From: Sphingopyxis sp. YR583
GTDB taxonomy: Bacteria; Pseudomonadota; Alphaproteobacteria; Sphingomonadales; Sphingomonadaceae
NCBI RefSeq assembly: GCF_900108295.1
Contig: NZ_FNWK01000001.1
Coordinates: 2,415,001 to 2,479,000 of the forward strand
Reading direction: 5' to 3'
Length of the DNA stretch: 64,000 nucleotides
Under the pieces are notes generated by a model that was given only the letters and a program-made list of their open reading frames with translations, did not search any database and was not told the DNA's origin. A program made the position numbers and the translations under genes. This document shows positions 36,759 through 46,758 of the stretch, piece after piece (the stretch's first letter is position 1; each line of letters begins with the position of its first letter).

Positions 36759-39747
36759 CGCCAAACCGACCGTCTTTTCCATTCCGGTCCAGCGGGCCTT
36801 CGCCGATGCGCTCGCGGCGGGGTTGATCGACCGTTATGCCGATGGCGCGCTCGGGCTTGCACAGGGCTTGATCGTGCTGCCGAGCAACCGCGCGCGGAGT
36901 GCGGTGCAGTCGGCGTTCGTGCGCGCGGGCGCCGCCGGGCTGCTGATGCCGCGGCTTGCAGTGATCGGCGACGCCGACCTCGATGAAAGCGTTGCCCTCG
37001 CGCTCGATCCGATCGACGAGAGCGATGCGATTCCGCCCGCGATCGACGCGCTGAAGCGGCGGCTGATGCTCGCGGGGCTGATCGAAAAACATAATCCTGC
37101 CGGCGAAGATCCGATCACCGGCGCGGCCGCGTTCCAGCTCGCCGAGGGGCTGGGGCGGGTGATCGACCAGCTATATTATGAAGAGATCGCGCCCGCGCGG
37201 CTCGCCGATATCGAAAGCGCGCTCGGCGATCTTGCGGGGCATTGGCAGGCATCGTGGCGGCGGCTGTCGTTGCTCGTCGAAAAATGGCCGGCGATGCTCG
37301 TCTCGACCGGGCAGATCGACCGCGCCGACCGGCGCAACCGCCTGCTCGATCGGGTAACCCGCGGCTGGCGGCTGGCGCCGCCCGCGCGCTTCGTCGTCGC
37401 GGCCGGCGTTACCACCGCTGCGCCCGCGATCGCACGGTTGCTGCGAACGGTTGCCGATCTGGACGACGGCATGGTCGTGCTGCCGGGGCTCGACCTTGGC
37501 ATGGCGGACGAGGAGTGGGAGGCGCTCGGGCCGGTGAAGGCCGATCCCGAAAAGCCCCACGAGCGCCCGCTCGAGACGCACCCGCAATATCATCTGAAGC
37601 TGCTGCTGGGGCGCATGGGCGTGTCGCGCGGCGAGGTGCAGGCGTGGGAAGCGGCGTCGACCTTCGACGGTCCCGAGGCGCGCGGCGCGTTCACTTCGCT
37701 GCTCTTCGCGCCCGCCGCCTATACCGCGCGGTGGCAGCAGGCGGGCGATCTGAGCCCCGGGATTTCGGGGATCCGCGCCGCTACCTTCGCCGACGACGGT
37801 CAGGAGGCGCAGGGAATCGCACTGATGATGCGCCATGCGCTGGAGACGCCGACGCGCACCGCGGCGCTGGTGACCCCCGATCGTGGGCTCGCCGAGCGTG
37901 TCGCGAGCGCGCTGCTGCGTTGGGGCATCGAGGTCGACGACAGCGCGGGGCGCCCGCTCGGCCAATTGCCGCCGGGCACGTTGTTGCTGTCGCTCGCGAA
38001 CCTGGCTGCGCGCTTCGATCCGGTGCGGCTGCTCGCGGTGCTGGGCCATCCGCTCGTGCGCAAGGGCGACGGGCGGCTTGCGTGGCTCGATCGGGTGCGC
38101 CGGCTCGACCTGCTGCTGCGGGAGCCCGGGCTGACGCCGGGATGGGACGGCGTATCAACGCGTGTCGCGGCGCTGGCGGCGCGAAAGGAAGATGCGGCGG
38201 AATTTGCCGACTGGTGGACGGCAGTGGCCGACGGGCTCGGTACATTGCTCGCGCCGTTCGGCAATGGCGCGCCGGCTCCGCCCGGAACCTTGCTCGCGGC
38301 GCTGCAGGCGGCACTCGGCTGGTTGACCGGCGAGGCGGTGTGGGCCGGGCCGGCGGGGCGGCAGCTCGCCGACCTGTTCGATCGCTGGTCGCTGGCGCGC
38401 AGCGACGGCCCCGCGCTGATCGCGGCCGAGGATTTCCCCGCGATGCTGACGGACCTCATCGGCAGCGAAAATGTGCGGCCGCCCTATGGCGGGCATCCGC
38501 GATTATTCATCTGGGGTCTGCTCGAAGCACGGTTGCAGCGCGCCGACCTGATGATCCTGGGCGGGCTCGATGAAGGGCGCTGGCCGCAGGCGACGAACCC
38601 CGACGCCTGGTTGGCGCCGGGCATCCGCCGCCTGCTCGGGCTGCCCGCGCCAGAGCGGCAGCAGGGCGCGGCGGCGCATGATTTCGTGGGCGCGCTTGCA
38701 GCGCGCGAGGTCGTCGTGACGCGCGCGCAGCGGAGCGGTGGCGACCCTGCGGTCGCTTCGCGTTTCTGGCTGCGACTTGGCGCGCTCGCGGGCGACCTTC
38801 CCGAAGCCGAAATCGACGGGCAGCCGGTGACGGCGCTTGCCGCAATGCTGGATGTGCCGCCGGGCGCAAGCGAACCCGCCGCCAAACCGCATCCCGCGCC
38901 GCCCGCCGATGCCCGTCCCGATGCGATCAGCGTCACCGGAGTCGATCAGCTCGCGCGCGATCCCTTCGCCTTTTACGCCGCGAAGATCCTGCGGTTGTCC
39001 GAACTCGATCCGCTGAGCAGCGGGCCCGACGCCAAATGGTTCGGCACGCGCATTCACCGCCTGCTCGAGGATTGGCAGCGTGCGGGGATGACCGAAGCGG
39101 CGCTGGAAAAGGAACTGACGGCACTCGAAGCCGATCCTGCGCTCGACGCCCTCGCGCGCGCCTTCTGGTTGCCGCGCATCGTTCCGTCCTTGCGCTGGGC
39201 GGCGGAGACAGTGTGGGTGGCGCGCGACGAGCGCTGGCCGGTCGCGACCGAGGCGCGCGGCGCGGTGGTGACGGGCGGTATCCGCCTGCACGGTAAGGCC
39301 GACCGCGTTGACCGGATGGCCGACGGGGGCCTTGCGATCGTCGATTACAAAAGCGGCGCGGCGCCATCGGGCCGTGCGGCGGCGGAAGGGCTCGACAACC
39401 AGCTCGGTCTGCTGGGGTTGATTGCCGAAGCGGGGCAGGTCGAAGGGATCGACGCCGCGGCGGTCGGTGCGCTCGAATATTGGAGCCTCAAGCGCGACCG
39501 GGCGAAGGGCGCCGAGGGCAAGATATCGGCAACGCATGGCAGCCGCCGCGAACTCAAGACCGCGGAAGACGCGATCGCGCGCGCCGCCGACGCGCTCGCC
39601 GATCTCAGCACGCGCTTCCTGCTTGGTTCCGAACCCTTTACGCCGGGCGATCCGGGGTCGCGCTACAGCGATTTCGACCAGCTGATGCGCCGCGACGAAT
39701 GGTTCGGGCGCGGCGACCGCGATTTGGGCGAGGGGGACGCGGCATGA
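36751..39747 (+). CDS. addB: double-strand break repair protein AddB
   Basis: A 998-residue subunit of the AddAB helicase-nuclease, which processes DNA ends for RecA and recognises Chi. The N-terminal helicase-like part lacks a good Walker A (GLIVLPSNRARSAVQSAF), as usual for alphaproteobacterial AddB. LFIWGLLEARLQRADLMILG and GLDEGRWPQATNPDAWLAP are conserved. The C-terminal nuclease domain has the active-site motif LAIVDYKSGAAP. It overlaps murU upstream and addA downstream (ATGA). Confidence 0.94.
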   Translation: MADAKPTVFSIPVQRAFADALAAGLIDRYADGALGLAQGLIVLPSNRARSAVQSAFVRAGAAGLLMPRLAVIGDADLDESVALALDPIDESDAIPPAIDALKRRLMLAGLIEKHNPAGEDPITGAAAFQLAEGLGRVIDQLYYEEIAPARLADIESALGDLAGHWQASWRRLSLLVEKWPAMLVSTGQIDRADRRNRLLDRVTRGWRLAPPARFVVAAGVTTAAPAIARLLRTVADLDDGMVVLPGLDLGMADEEWEALGPVKADPEKPHERPLETHPQYHLKLLLGRMGVSRGEVQAWEAASTFDGPEARGAFTSLLFAPAAYTARWQQAGDLSPGISGIRAATFADDGQEAQGIALMMRHALETPTRTAALVTPDRGLAERVASALLRWGIEVDDSAGRPLGQLPPGTLLLSLANLAARFDPVRLLAVLGHPLVRKGDGRLAWLDRVRRLDLLLREPGLTPGWDGVSTRVAALAARKEDAAEFADWWTAVADGLGTLLAPFGNGAPAPPGTLLAALQAALGWLTGEAVWAGPAGRQLADLFDRWSLARSDGPALIAAEDFPAMLTDLIGSENVRPPYGGHPRLFIWGLLEARLQRADLMILGGLDEGRWPQATNPDAWLAPGIRRLLGLPAPERQQGAAAHDFVGALAAREVVVTRAQRSGGDPAVASRFWLRLGALAGDLPEAEIDGQPVTALAAMLDVPPGASEPAAKPHPAPPADARPDAISVTGVDQLARDPFAFYAAKILRLSELDPLSSGPDAKWFGTRIHRLLEDWQRAGMTEAALEKELTALEADPALDALARAFWLPRIVPSLRWAAETVWVARDERWPVATEARGAVVTGGIRLHGKADRVDRMADGGLAIVDYKSGAAPSGRAAAEGLDNQLGLLGLIAEAGQVEGIDAAAVGALEYWSLKRDRAKGAEGKISATHGSRRELKTAEDAIARAADALADLSTRFLLGSEPFTPGDPGSRYSDFDQLMRRDEWFGRGDRDLGEGDAA

Positions 39748-42700
39748 TCGATCCCGCCAAGCTTCTGAAGACGCTCGACGAGGGGCAGGCCGCCGCTGCG
39801 CATCCCGAGGATCATGTCTGGCTCGGCGCCTCCGCGGGGACGGGCAAGACGCAGGTGCTGTCGGCGCGCGTGCTGCGGCTGATGCTCGGCGGCGTGTCGC
39901 CCGAGGCGATTCTGTGCATCACCTTTACCAAGGCGGGCGCGGCCGAAATGGCGCACCGCATCCACGAGCGGCTGGCTTTGTGGGTGCGTGCGAATGATTT
40001 CGATCTGCGCGCCGATTTGCAGGCGCTCGGCGCCGATGTGCATCAGCCGGGCATTCTCGACCGCGCGCGGTCGCTGTTCGCGACTGTGATCGACAGCGCG
40101 TCCGGTGCGATCCGCGTCCAGACGATCCACGCCTTCTGCCAGACCCTGCTCGCGGGCTTTCCGCTCGAGGCGAAGATATTGCCGGGATTTCGTGCGCTCG
40201 AGGATAGTGAGGCGAGCGCATTGCAGCGCGACGTGCTGGGCAAGCTGCTCGCGAAGTCCGATGCCGACGGCGACGCGATGCGCGCCGTCGCGGCGATGCT
40301 GGCACGGCGCATGGGGCAGGATGCGGCCATCGCCTTTCTCGCGCGCTGCGCGAGCAGCTTTGGCGCGGTCCATATGCCGCGGCTGGCACCGAAGCGAGCC
40401 GATGTGCGCGATGCGCTCGGCCTGCCGCAAGGGGAAGCGCGAGACTGGCAGGCGGCAATGCTTGCCGGAGGTATGATCGCCGACGCCGATGTTGCCGACG
40501 TGGCGGCGAGCGGACGGGCGTGGGGAACGAAGACCGGCACGGCGCGCGCCGAACTGATGGGCGACTGGCTGGCGGCCGACGGCGCGGCGCGGACGGTGAT
40601 GCTGGGCGCGTTGCTCGGCTGTTTCGTCACGGGAACGGGCGACATTCGCGCCGACTTCGCCAAGGAAAACGGGCGGATGAACGATTGCCTCGGCGCCGCA
40701 TCGCGGATCGTCGCAGCAGCCCAGCCCTTGCTCGCCACCGCGATCGCGATGGGGGTTGCTGACGATCTGGCGGCGGCGTGGGATTTGGGGAGCCGGTTCG
40801 CCGAAGCCTATGCGCTCGCCAAGCGCGAGGCGGGGCTTGCCGATTTCGAAGATCTGATCAGTCTGGCAAGCGGCCTGCTGCATCAGGGCGATTTCGGCGA
40901 ATGGGTGCGCTTCAAGCTCGACCAGCGCACCGACCATATTCTGGTCGATGAGGCGCAGGACACCAACGCGCGGCAATGGGCGATCATCCTGTCGCTCGCC
41001 GAGGAGTTTTTCGCCGGGCAGGGCGCGAAGGACGATCGCATCCGCACGATGTTCACCGTCGGCGACCGCAAACAGGCGATCTTCGGCTTTCAGGGGACCG
41101 AGCCGGCCGCTTTCGAGGCGGCGCGGCTGCGTTTTGGGCAGCGCGCCGAGGAAAGCGGACGGCCGTTCGAGGACGTCGACCTCGTCACCAATTACCGATC
41201 GAGCCCCGCGGTGCTCGACGTTGTCGACGCGTGGATTGCGGGCGATGCGGCGCAGCATATGGGGCTCGACAGCGACGAGCCGCCGCACTTTCCCGCCGAT
41301 TTCCATCGCGACCGGCCGGGGCGCGTCGAGCTGTGGCAGCCGCTGCCGGTGGGCAAGGCGCTGGATGCCGACGCGGTGGAAGAAGACGTCGGCGAGGATG
41401 GCGACGATGCGCCCGCGCGCGACCCACTCGCCGCGGCGAACGACCCCGCGAGCCTGCGCCTGTCGCGCGCGATCGCGGACGAGGTGCAGGACTGGATCGC
41501 GAACGGCAAGGATGGGCGCAGCGTCGCGCCGGGCGACATCCTGATCCTCGTCCGTCGCCGCCGCGACCTTGCGGCGCGGATCGTTGCGCGGTTGCAATCG
41601 CTGCATGTCCCGGTTGCGGGGGTCGACCGCTTTGCACTGACCCAGCCGCTTGCCGTGCAGGATCTGCTCGCGGCGATGCGCTTTGCGGTGCAGCCGCTCG
41701 ACGACCTCAATCTGGCCTCGCTGCTCGTCTCGCCGCTGTTCGGATGGGATCAGGAGCGTTTGTTCGGATTGGCCCATGCACGGTCCGGATCGCTGTGGGA
41801 GGCGCTACGCGCGCCGGGCGCCGATACGCCGGAGGAGACGCTGACGGGGCTGCGCGACCTGCTCGGCATGGCCGATTTCACCACGCCCTTCCGTTTCCTC
41901 GAGCGCATATTGTCGGGACCGATCGACGGGAGGCGCAAACTCTACCGCCGGCTGGGGCGCGAGGCGCGCGATCCGATCGACGAACTATTGTCGCAGGCGC
42001 TGGCGTTCGAGCGGCTGGAGGTGCCCTCGCTGCTCGGCTTCCTGACGCGGATCGACGCGAGCACCGCCGACATCAAGCGCCAGACCGAGGGACGGAGCGA
42101 CGTGGTGCGCGTGATGACGGTCCACGGGTCGAAGGGGCTGCAAGCGCCGATCGTCATCCTCGCCGATGCGACCGACGATCCGCAGTCGAAGCGGACGAGC
42201 TTCGACCTGTCGCTGCGCCAGTGGGACAAATTGCCCGCGTTCGGGCTGGGCAAGGAGGAACGGCACGGCCCCGTCGCCGAGGCGCATGACGCGAAGCAGC
42301 GCGCCGAGCTGCAGGAACATTGGCGGCTGCTCTATGTCGCGATGACGCGCGCCGAGGAGTTGCTGGTCGTTACGGGCACCCGGAAATCCGACGAACTGCC
42401 CGCGAACAACTGGCATAGCGCGGTCGAGGCGGTGATGGCGGGCATGGGCGCCGAATGGCAGGACGCCGGGCCGCGCTGGGGACAGCGCCGCGTCCATGCG
42501 GTGCAGCCGAAGAAATGGGCGCGCCCGCCGAAGGACAAGGCGAAACAGGTAGCGCCCCCTGTCGCGATTCCCGGCTGGGCGCTGATGCCGGCGCCCGAGG
42601 AAGCGCGCCCGCCGCGGCCGCTCGCGCCATCGGCATTGGGCGCGGACGATGTCGCGACGCCGCCGCAGGGGGGCGAACGAACCGCAGCGGTCGAGCGGGG

Positions 42701-43241
42701 CCTGTTGCTGCACGCGCTGTTCGAGCGGCTGCCGCCCGTTTCGCCCGACCGTCGGCGTCCCGCGGCGTTGCATTGGCTTTCGGCGCAGGCGACGACGCTC
42801 GATGATGGCGCACGCATGGCGATGGTCGACGAGGTGCTGGCCGTGCTTGCCGATCCGGCGCACGCCGCCTTGTTCGGGCCGGGGAGCCTCGCCGAAGTTC
42901 CGCTATCGGCGGTCGTCGATGGCGTGGTCGTCGCGGGGATCGTCGACCGGCTGCTGGTGACCGAGGATGTAGTGACCGTGATCGATTACAAGACCGGGCG
43001 CCATGTGCCCGCGACCGTCGCGGAGGTCGCGCCCGCCTATCTGCGTCAGATGGCGGCATACCGCGATGCGCTTCGCGTGGTTTTCGCCGGAAAGCGGGTG
43101 GAGGCTGCGTTACTCTATACGGCGGCGCCCCGGCTGATCCTGCTCGGCAATGCCTTGCTCGACGCCTACAAGCCGGGCTTGCTCGCAACCAAGGCGAATT
43201 TGCCGGGTTCAACCCTTGAGCCCGACGCGCCGACGCCCTAG
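39744..43241 (+). CDS. addA: double-strand break repair helicase AddA
   Basis: A 1165-residue UvrD-type helicase with a nuclease domain. Walker A is GASAGTGKT (28-36), then ITFTKAGAAEMAHRI; Walker B is HILVDEAQDTNARQW, followed by FTVGDRKQAIFGFQGTEP. MTVHGSKGLQAPIVILAD and LLYVAMTRAEELLVVTG are late helicase motifs. The C-terminal nuclease has VTVIDYKTGRHVP. The start is ATG 39744 in ATGA with addB; the open frame upstream is addB sequence out of frame. Confidence 0.95.
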   Translation: MIDPAKLLKTLDEGQAAAAHPEDHVWLGASAGTGKTQVLSARVLRLMLGGVSPEAILCITFTKAGAAEMAHRIHERLALWVRANDFDLRADLQALGADVHQPGILDRARSLFATVIDSASGAIRVQTIHAFCQTLLAGFPLEAKILPGFRALEDSEASALQRDVLGKLLAKSDADGDAMRAVAAMLARRMGQDAAIAFLARCASSFGAVHMPRLAPKRADVRDALGLPQGEARDWQAAMLAGGMIADADVADVAASGRAWGTKTGTARAELMGDWLAADGAARTVMLGALLGCFVTGTGDIRADFAKENGRMNDCLGAASRIVAAAQPLLATAIAMGVADDLAAAWDLGSRFAEAYALAKREAGLADFEDLISLASGLLHQGDFGEWVRFKLDQRTDHILVDEAQDTNARQWAIILSLAEEFFAGQGAKDDRIRTMFTVGDRKQAIFGFQGTEPAAFEAARLRFGQRAEESGRPFEDVDLVTNYRSSPAVLDVVDAWIAGDAAQHMGLDSDEPPHFPADFHRDRPGRVELWQPLPVGKALDADAVEEDVGEDGDDAPARDPLAAANDPASLRLSRAIADEVQDWIANGKDGRSVAPGDILILVRRRRDLAARIVARLQSLHVPVAGVDRFALTQPLAVQDLLAAMRFAVQPLDDLNLASLLVSPLFGWDQERLFGLAHARSGSLWEALRAPGADTPEETLTGLRDLLGMADFTTPFRFLERILSGPIDGRRKLYRRLGREARDPIDELLSQALAFERLEVPSLLGFLTRIDASTADIKRQTEGRSDVVRVMTVHGSKGLQAPIVILADATDDPQSKRTSFDLSLRQWDKLPAFGLGKEERHGPVAEAHDAKQRAELQEHWRLLYVAMTRAEELLVVTGTRKSDELPANNWHSAVEAVMAGMGAEWQDAGPRWGQRRVHAVQPKKWARPPKDKAKQVAPPVAIPGWALMPAPEEARPPRPLAPSALGADDVATPPQGGERTAAVERGLLLHALFERLPPVSPDRRRPAALHWLSAQATTLDDGARMAMVDEVLAVLADPAHAALFGPGSLAEVPLSAVVDGVVVAGIVDRLLVTEDVVTVIDYKTGRHVPATVAEVAPAYLRQMAAYRDALRVVFAGKRVEAALLYTAAPRLILLGNALLDAYKPGLLATKANLPGSTLEPDAPTP

Positions 43242-43274
43242 TTTGGGACCAACGATATTTCAGGAGTTCAGACT

Positions 43275-43595
43275 ATGGGTACCAAAGCCATCACCGACGC
43301 GAGCTTTCAGTCGGACGTGCTCGACAGCGACACGCCGGTGCTCGTCGATTTCTGGGCCGAATGGTGCGGTCCGTGCAAGATGATCGGCCCGTCGCTCGAG
43401 GAAATCTCCGACGAACTCGCGGGCAAGGTCGTGATCGCCAAGATCAACATCGACGAAAATCCCGATGCGCCGGGCAAATATGGCGTGCGCGGCATTCCGA
43501 CGATGATCCTGTTCAAAAATGGCGAGATCGCCGACACCAAGGTCGGCGCGGCGCCGAAGAGCGCGCTCAAGGGTTGGCTCGAAGGCGCGCTGTAA
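43275..43595 (+). CDS. trxA: thioredoxin
   Basis: A 106-residue thioredoxin with the active site WCGPC (Cys31, Cys34) in [18 protein letters not shown], the cis-proline in [12 protein letters not shown] and the usual end. AGGAG lies eight bases before the ATG. It follows addA by 33 bases and has a terminator behind it, closing the divL-to-trxA run. Confidence 0.97.
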   Translation: MGTKAITDASFQSDVLDSDTPVLVDFWAEWCGPCKMIGPSLEEISDELAGKVVIAKINIDENPDAPGKYGVRGIPTMILFKNGEIADTKVGAAPKSALKGWLEGAL

Positions 43596-43602
43596 GCGAA
43601 GG

Positions 43603-43637
43603 CCCCGACGCCGGATAACCGGCGCCGGGGTTTGCTT
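43603..43637 (+). terminator. rho-independent terminator after trxA
   Basis: A 12-bp stem with one mismatch (CCCCGACGCCGG / CCGGCGCCGGGG) and an ATAA loop, then TTTGCTTTTT. It starts eight bases after the trxA stop. Confidence 0.9.
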
Positions 43638-43645
43638 TTTATCGG

Positions 43646-43894
43646 TCAGTCGCGCCAATAGTCATGGCGCCCGGAACCGTCGAAACCGGCCCGATGTCAG
43701 GCAGCAGTTGCGGAAACCTCTGCCCTGATCCGCACGGGCATGGATCCTTGCGGCCGAGTTTTTCGATGAGTTCCTTGTCGCCGTGGACGAAGCGGTGTCC
43801 CCGCTTGACCTGCGTTTCGGAAGGGTAACCCTTACGCCGTTTCGAGCTGGTCTCGAAAGCAGGGCAGGTCGGCGAAGTCTTTTTTGCGTACCAT
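43646..43894 (-). pseudogene. SEC-C zinc-motif protein, broken by three frameshifts
   Basis: AGGAGG lies five bases before ATG 43894, which opens [20 protein letters not shown] and then a TAA. The next frame continues [36 protein letters not shown]. The next gives [11 protein letters not shown] and the last [11 protein letters not shown] then TGA at 43646. Joined, this is about 80 residues ending in a SEC-C motif (CPCGSG, five residues, CC), a zinc-binding tail found in SecA and small proteins. Each break is one extra base, near codons 19, 57 and 68. Either a decayed gene or sequence errors; the intact start signal suggests a recent loss. It lies between trxA and argJ. Confidence 0.75.
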
Positions 43895-43951
43895 GACGGC
43901 CTCCTGTGGCTTGCGCGCTGTATTGCGCGCAGGCCCCGTAACAGGATGCTG

Positions 43952-45178
43952 TCAGCTCCGATAGTCGGCGTTGATGCTGATGTAACCGTGGGTGAGGTCG
44001 CAGGTCCACACGGTCGCGCGGCCTTCGCCAAGGCCGAGGTCGGCGCCAACGCGGATGTCCTGGCCCTTCAGATGCGCCGCGACCGGCGCTTCGTCATAGC
44101 CATCGACGGGCAGGCCGTCCTTCGCGACCCAATGGTCGCCGAAACGGATCGCGAGCCGGTCGCGGTCGGCGGGTTCGCCGGCCTTGCCCACCGCCATCAC
44201 GACGCGGCCCCAATTGGCGTCTTCGCCCGCGATCGCGGTCTTGACCAGCGGCGAATTGGCGATGGCTAGCGCGACGCGCTTCGCGCTGTCGTCGCTGGTC
44301 GCACCGGTGACCTGAATTTCGATGAATTTCGACGCGCCTTCGCCGTCGCGCACCACTTGATGCGCAAGGTCGAGCGCGACTTCGCGGATCGCCGCGTAGA
44401 GCGCGTCGGCACCGGGATCGTCGCGGGTCGTGAGCGGCGTATTGCCCGCCTGTCCGGTCGCGAAGAGCAGCACCGTATCGCTGGTCGAAGTATCGCTGTC
44501 GACGGTGATGCTGTTGAAGCTGCCGCCCGTCGCCTCGCTCAGCATCTCCTGCAACAGCGCGGGTGCGACCGCGGCGTCGGTGAAGATATAGCCGAGCATC
44601 GTCGCCATGTCGGGGGCGATCATGCCCGATCCCTTGACCACGCCGGCGACCTGCACCGTCGTGCCGCCGACGATCGCGCTGGCGGCGGATCCCTTGGCGA
44701 AGGTGTCGGTTGTTCCGATCGTTTCGGCGACGGCTTCCCACGAGCAGGGCTGTGCGGTGAGCGCGGCCTCGACCCCGGCCCGCGCCTTGTCCTTGGGCAG
44801 CGGCACGCCGATGACGCCGGTCGAGCTGACGAAGACTTCGTTCGCGTCGCAGCCGAGGTGGCCCGCGACCTGTTGCATGATCTGTTCGACCGCCTCACGC
44901 CCGCGATAGCCGGTAAAGGCGTTGCTGTTGCCCGCGTTGACGATCAGCGCGCGGCCCTTGCCGCCCTTGACCTGCTCACGGCCGAGTTCGACCTCGGACG
45001 AGCAGCAGATATTGCGCGTGAAGACGCCCGCGACGGTCGTGCCGGGTGCAAGCTCGACATAGGTGAGGTCGCAGCGGTCCCAATTCTTGTAATGCGCGCG
45101 CGCGACGCGGCGCGTGACCCCGGCGATGTCGGGGAGGGCCGGAAATGAGTCGGGGGCGAGCGGTGAGCGGGTGGTCAT
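43952..45178 (-). CDS. argJ: bifunctional glutamate N-acetyltransferase / amino-acid N-acetyltransferase
   Basis: A 408-residue enzyme that moves the acetyl group from N-acetylornithine to glutamate, making arginine synthesis cyclic; bifunctional forms can also use acetyl-CoA. It cleaves itself at Thr193 ([18 protein letters not shown]). [11 protein letters not shown] and [19 protein letters not shown] are conserved, and the end is [11 protein letters not shown]. Convergent with trxA across the SEC-C remnant. Confidence 0.97.
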   Translation of the reverse strand: MTTRSPLAPDSFPALPDIAGVTRRVARAHYKNWDRCDLTYVELAPGTTVAGVFTRNICCSSEVELGREQVKGGKGRALIVNAGNSNAFTGYRGREAVEQIMQQVAGHLGCDANEVFVSSTGVIGVPLPKDKARAGVEAALTAQPCSWEAVAETIGTTDTFAKGSAASAIVGGTTVQVAGVVKGSGMIAPDMATMLGYIFTDAAVAPALLQEMLSEATGGSFNSITVDSDTSTSDTVLLFATGQAGNTPLTTRDDPGADALYAAIREVALDLAHQVVRDGEGASKFIEIQVTGATSDDSAKRVALAIANSPLVKTAIAGEDANWGRVVMAVGKAGEPADRDRLAIRFGDHWVAKDGLPVDGYDEAPVAAHLKGQDIRVGADLGLGEGRATVWTCDLTHGYISINADYRS

Positions 45179-45229
45179 CCCGCCCGCTTAACCGCTACGC
45201 CCCCGACGTCAATCAGGCTGTGGCGTAGA

Positions 45230-46663
45230 TCAGGCCGGAATGCCGCTGATCGACTTTACTTCCATAAAGTCCTTGAGGCCGAACACGCCGCCTTCGCGGC
45301 CGTTGCCCGATGCCTTGTAACCGCCGAATGCCGCGCCCGGGCCGGGCCCCCATGCGTTGACGGCGACCATGCCGGCGCGCAGCTTCGGCGCGATTTCGGC
45401 TGCCTTGGCGGGATCGCCCGAAACCACCGCCGACAGGCCATATTCGGTGTCGTTGGCGATATCGACGGCTTCGTCGAGGTCGCCATAGGCCATGATCGTT
45501 GCGACGGGGCCGAAGATCTCTTCATTGGCGATGCGCATGTCGCGCGTCACGCCCGAGAAGACGGTCGGCTTGATATAATAGCCGCGGTTGACGTTCGAGG
45601 GCAGGCCGGTGCCGCCGGTCTCGAGCGTCGCGCCCTCGTCGATCGCCGACTGGATCAGCCCCTGAATCTTGTCATATTGTGCCTTGTTCACGACGGGGCC
45701 GATGTGGCCGCCCTCGGCCTGCGGGTCGCCGACCTGCGTGCCGTCGAACATTGCCTTGATGACGCCGACGGCTTCGGCCTCGCGGTCCTTCTGGACGAGG
45801 ATGCGCGTCGGCGCGATGCAGCTCTGGCCGGTGTTGACGAGCACGCCCTGCACCGTCGGGGGCAGCACGGCGGCGAAATCGGCGTCGGGCAGGACGATGT
45901 TCGGCGACTTGCCGCCGAGTTCCTGATGGACGCGCTTGACGGTGTCGGCCGCCGCTTTGGCGACGAGGATGCCGGCGCGGGTCGAGCCGGTGAAGCTCAC
46001 CATTTCGATGCCGGGGTGTGCGCTGATCGCGTTGCCGACGGTCGGGCCGTCGCCCTGCACGAGGTTGAAGACGCCGGCGGGAACGCCCGCGGCTTCGAGG
46101 ATTTCGGCGAAGATCACCGCGTTGCCGGGGCATTCTTCCGACGGCTTCAGCACCATCGTGTTGCCGGCGGCGAGCGCGGGGGCGACCTTCAGCGCGATCT
46201 GGTTGAGCGGCCAGTTCCAGGGGGTGATCATGCCGACGACGCCGATCGGTTCATAGGCGATCATGCCCGCGGCATATTTTTCGGTGAAGCTGAAGTCTTT
46301 CAGCGCGGCGATCGTGCCGAGGAAGCCGCCGATGCCGGCGCCGACCTGCGCGGTGCCCGCGAAGCTGACCGGCGCACCCATTTCCGAGGCCATCGATTTG
46401 GCGAGGTCGGGTGCGCGCTTCTTGTACTCTTCGACGATGCGGTTCAGCAGGTCGAGGCGCTCTTCGCGCGTCGTCTGCGAGAAGCTCTTGAAGGCTTCCT
46501 TCGCGGCGGCGACGGCGTCGTCGACGTCGGCGGCGGTCCCGAGCACGACGGTTGAGGCCGCCTCTTCGGTCGCTGGGTTGATGACGTCGTGGAGCTTGCC
46601 GCCCTTGCTGTCGACCCAGCGGCCGCCGATGTAATTCTGTTTGAGGTGCGTTTCGGTGCTCAT
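45230..46663 (-). CDS. aldehyde dehydrogenase family protein
   Basis: A 477-residue NAD(P)-dependent enzyme. ITPWNWPLNQIALKVAPALA and FTGSTRAG form the cofactor site, LGGKSPNIVLPDAD has the general base Glu, and the catalytic Cys is in NTGQSCIAPTRI. FGPVATIMAY and EIFGP precede the end. The start is ATG 46663 or 46666, after GGGAG. Substrate is not predictable; the family includes broad aliphatic and aromatic aldehyde oxidisers. It could take the aldehyde made by the PQQ alcohol dehydrogenase at 51830, but they are not in one operon. Confidence 0.92.
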   Translation of the reverse strand: MSTETHLKQNYIGGRWVDSKGGKLHDVINPATEEAASTVVLGTAADVDDAVAAAKEAFKSFSQTTREERLDLLNRIVEEYKKRAPDLAKSMASEMGAPVSFAGTAQVGAGIGGFLGTIAALKDFSFTEKYAAGMIAYEPIGVVGMITPWNWPLNQIALKVAPALAAGNTMVLKPSEECPGNAVIFAEILEAAGVPAGVFNLVQGDGPTVGNAISAHPGIEMVSFTGSTRAGILVAKAAADTVKRVHQELGGKSPNIVLPDADFAAVLPPTVQGVLVNTGQSCIAPTRILVQKDREAEAVGVIKAMFDGTQVGDPQAEGGHIGPVVNKAQYDKIQGLIQSAIDEGATLETGGTGLPSNVNRGYYIKPTVFSGVTRDMRIANEEIFGPVATIMAYGDLDEAVDIANDTEYGLSAVVSGDPAKAAEIAPKLRAGMVAVNAWGPGPGAAFGGYKASGNGREGGVFGLKDFMEVKSISGIPA

Positions 46664-46758
46664 CATTCTTCTCCCATCGGCGGTCAATTCCGTCTTGGAT
46701 TGCTACCTAATCACTGTGCCCGATGAATCAAGCGCGGCCAACTGCCAAAGGCGGCAGT

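Noticed and set aside
39480..39743. An N-terminal extension of AddA by 88 codons
   Set aside because: It is the end of addB read in another frame. The conserved start MIDPAKLLKT with the ATGA overlap is at 39744.
43639..44049. A single open frame covering the SEC-C region
   Set aside because: Its first half is antisense-like noise within argJ, and the SEC-C motif inside it is cut short. The Shine-Dalgarno and ATG at 43894 in another frame show the true gene start.
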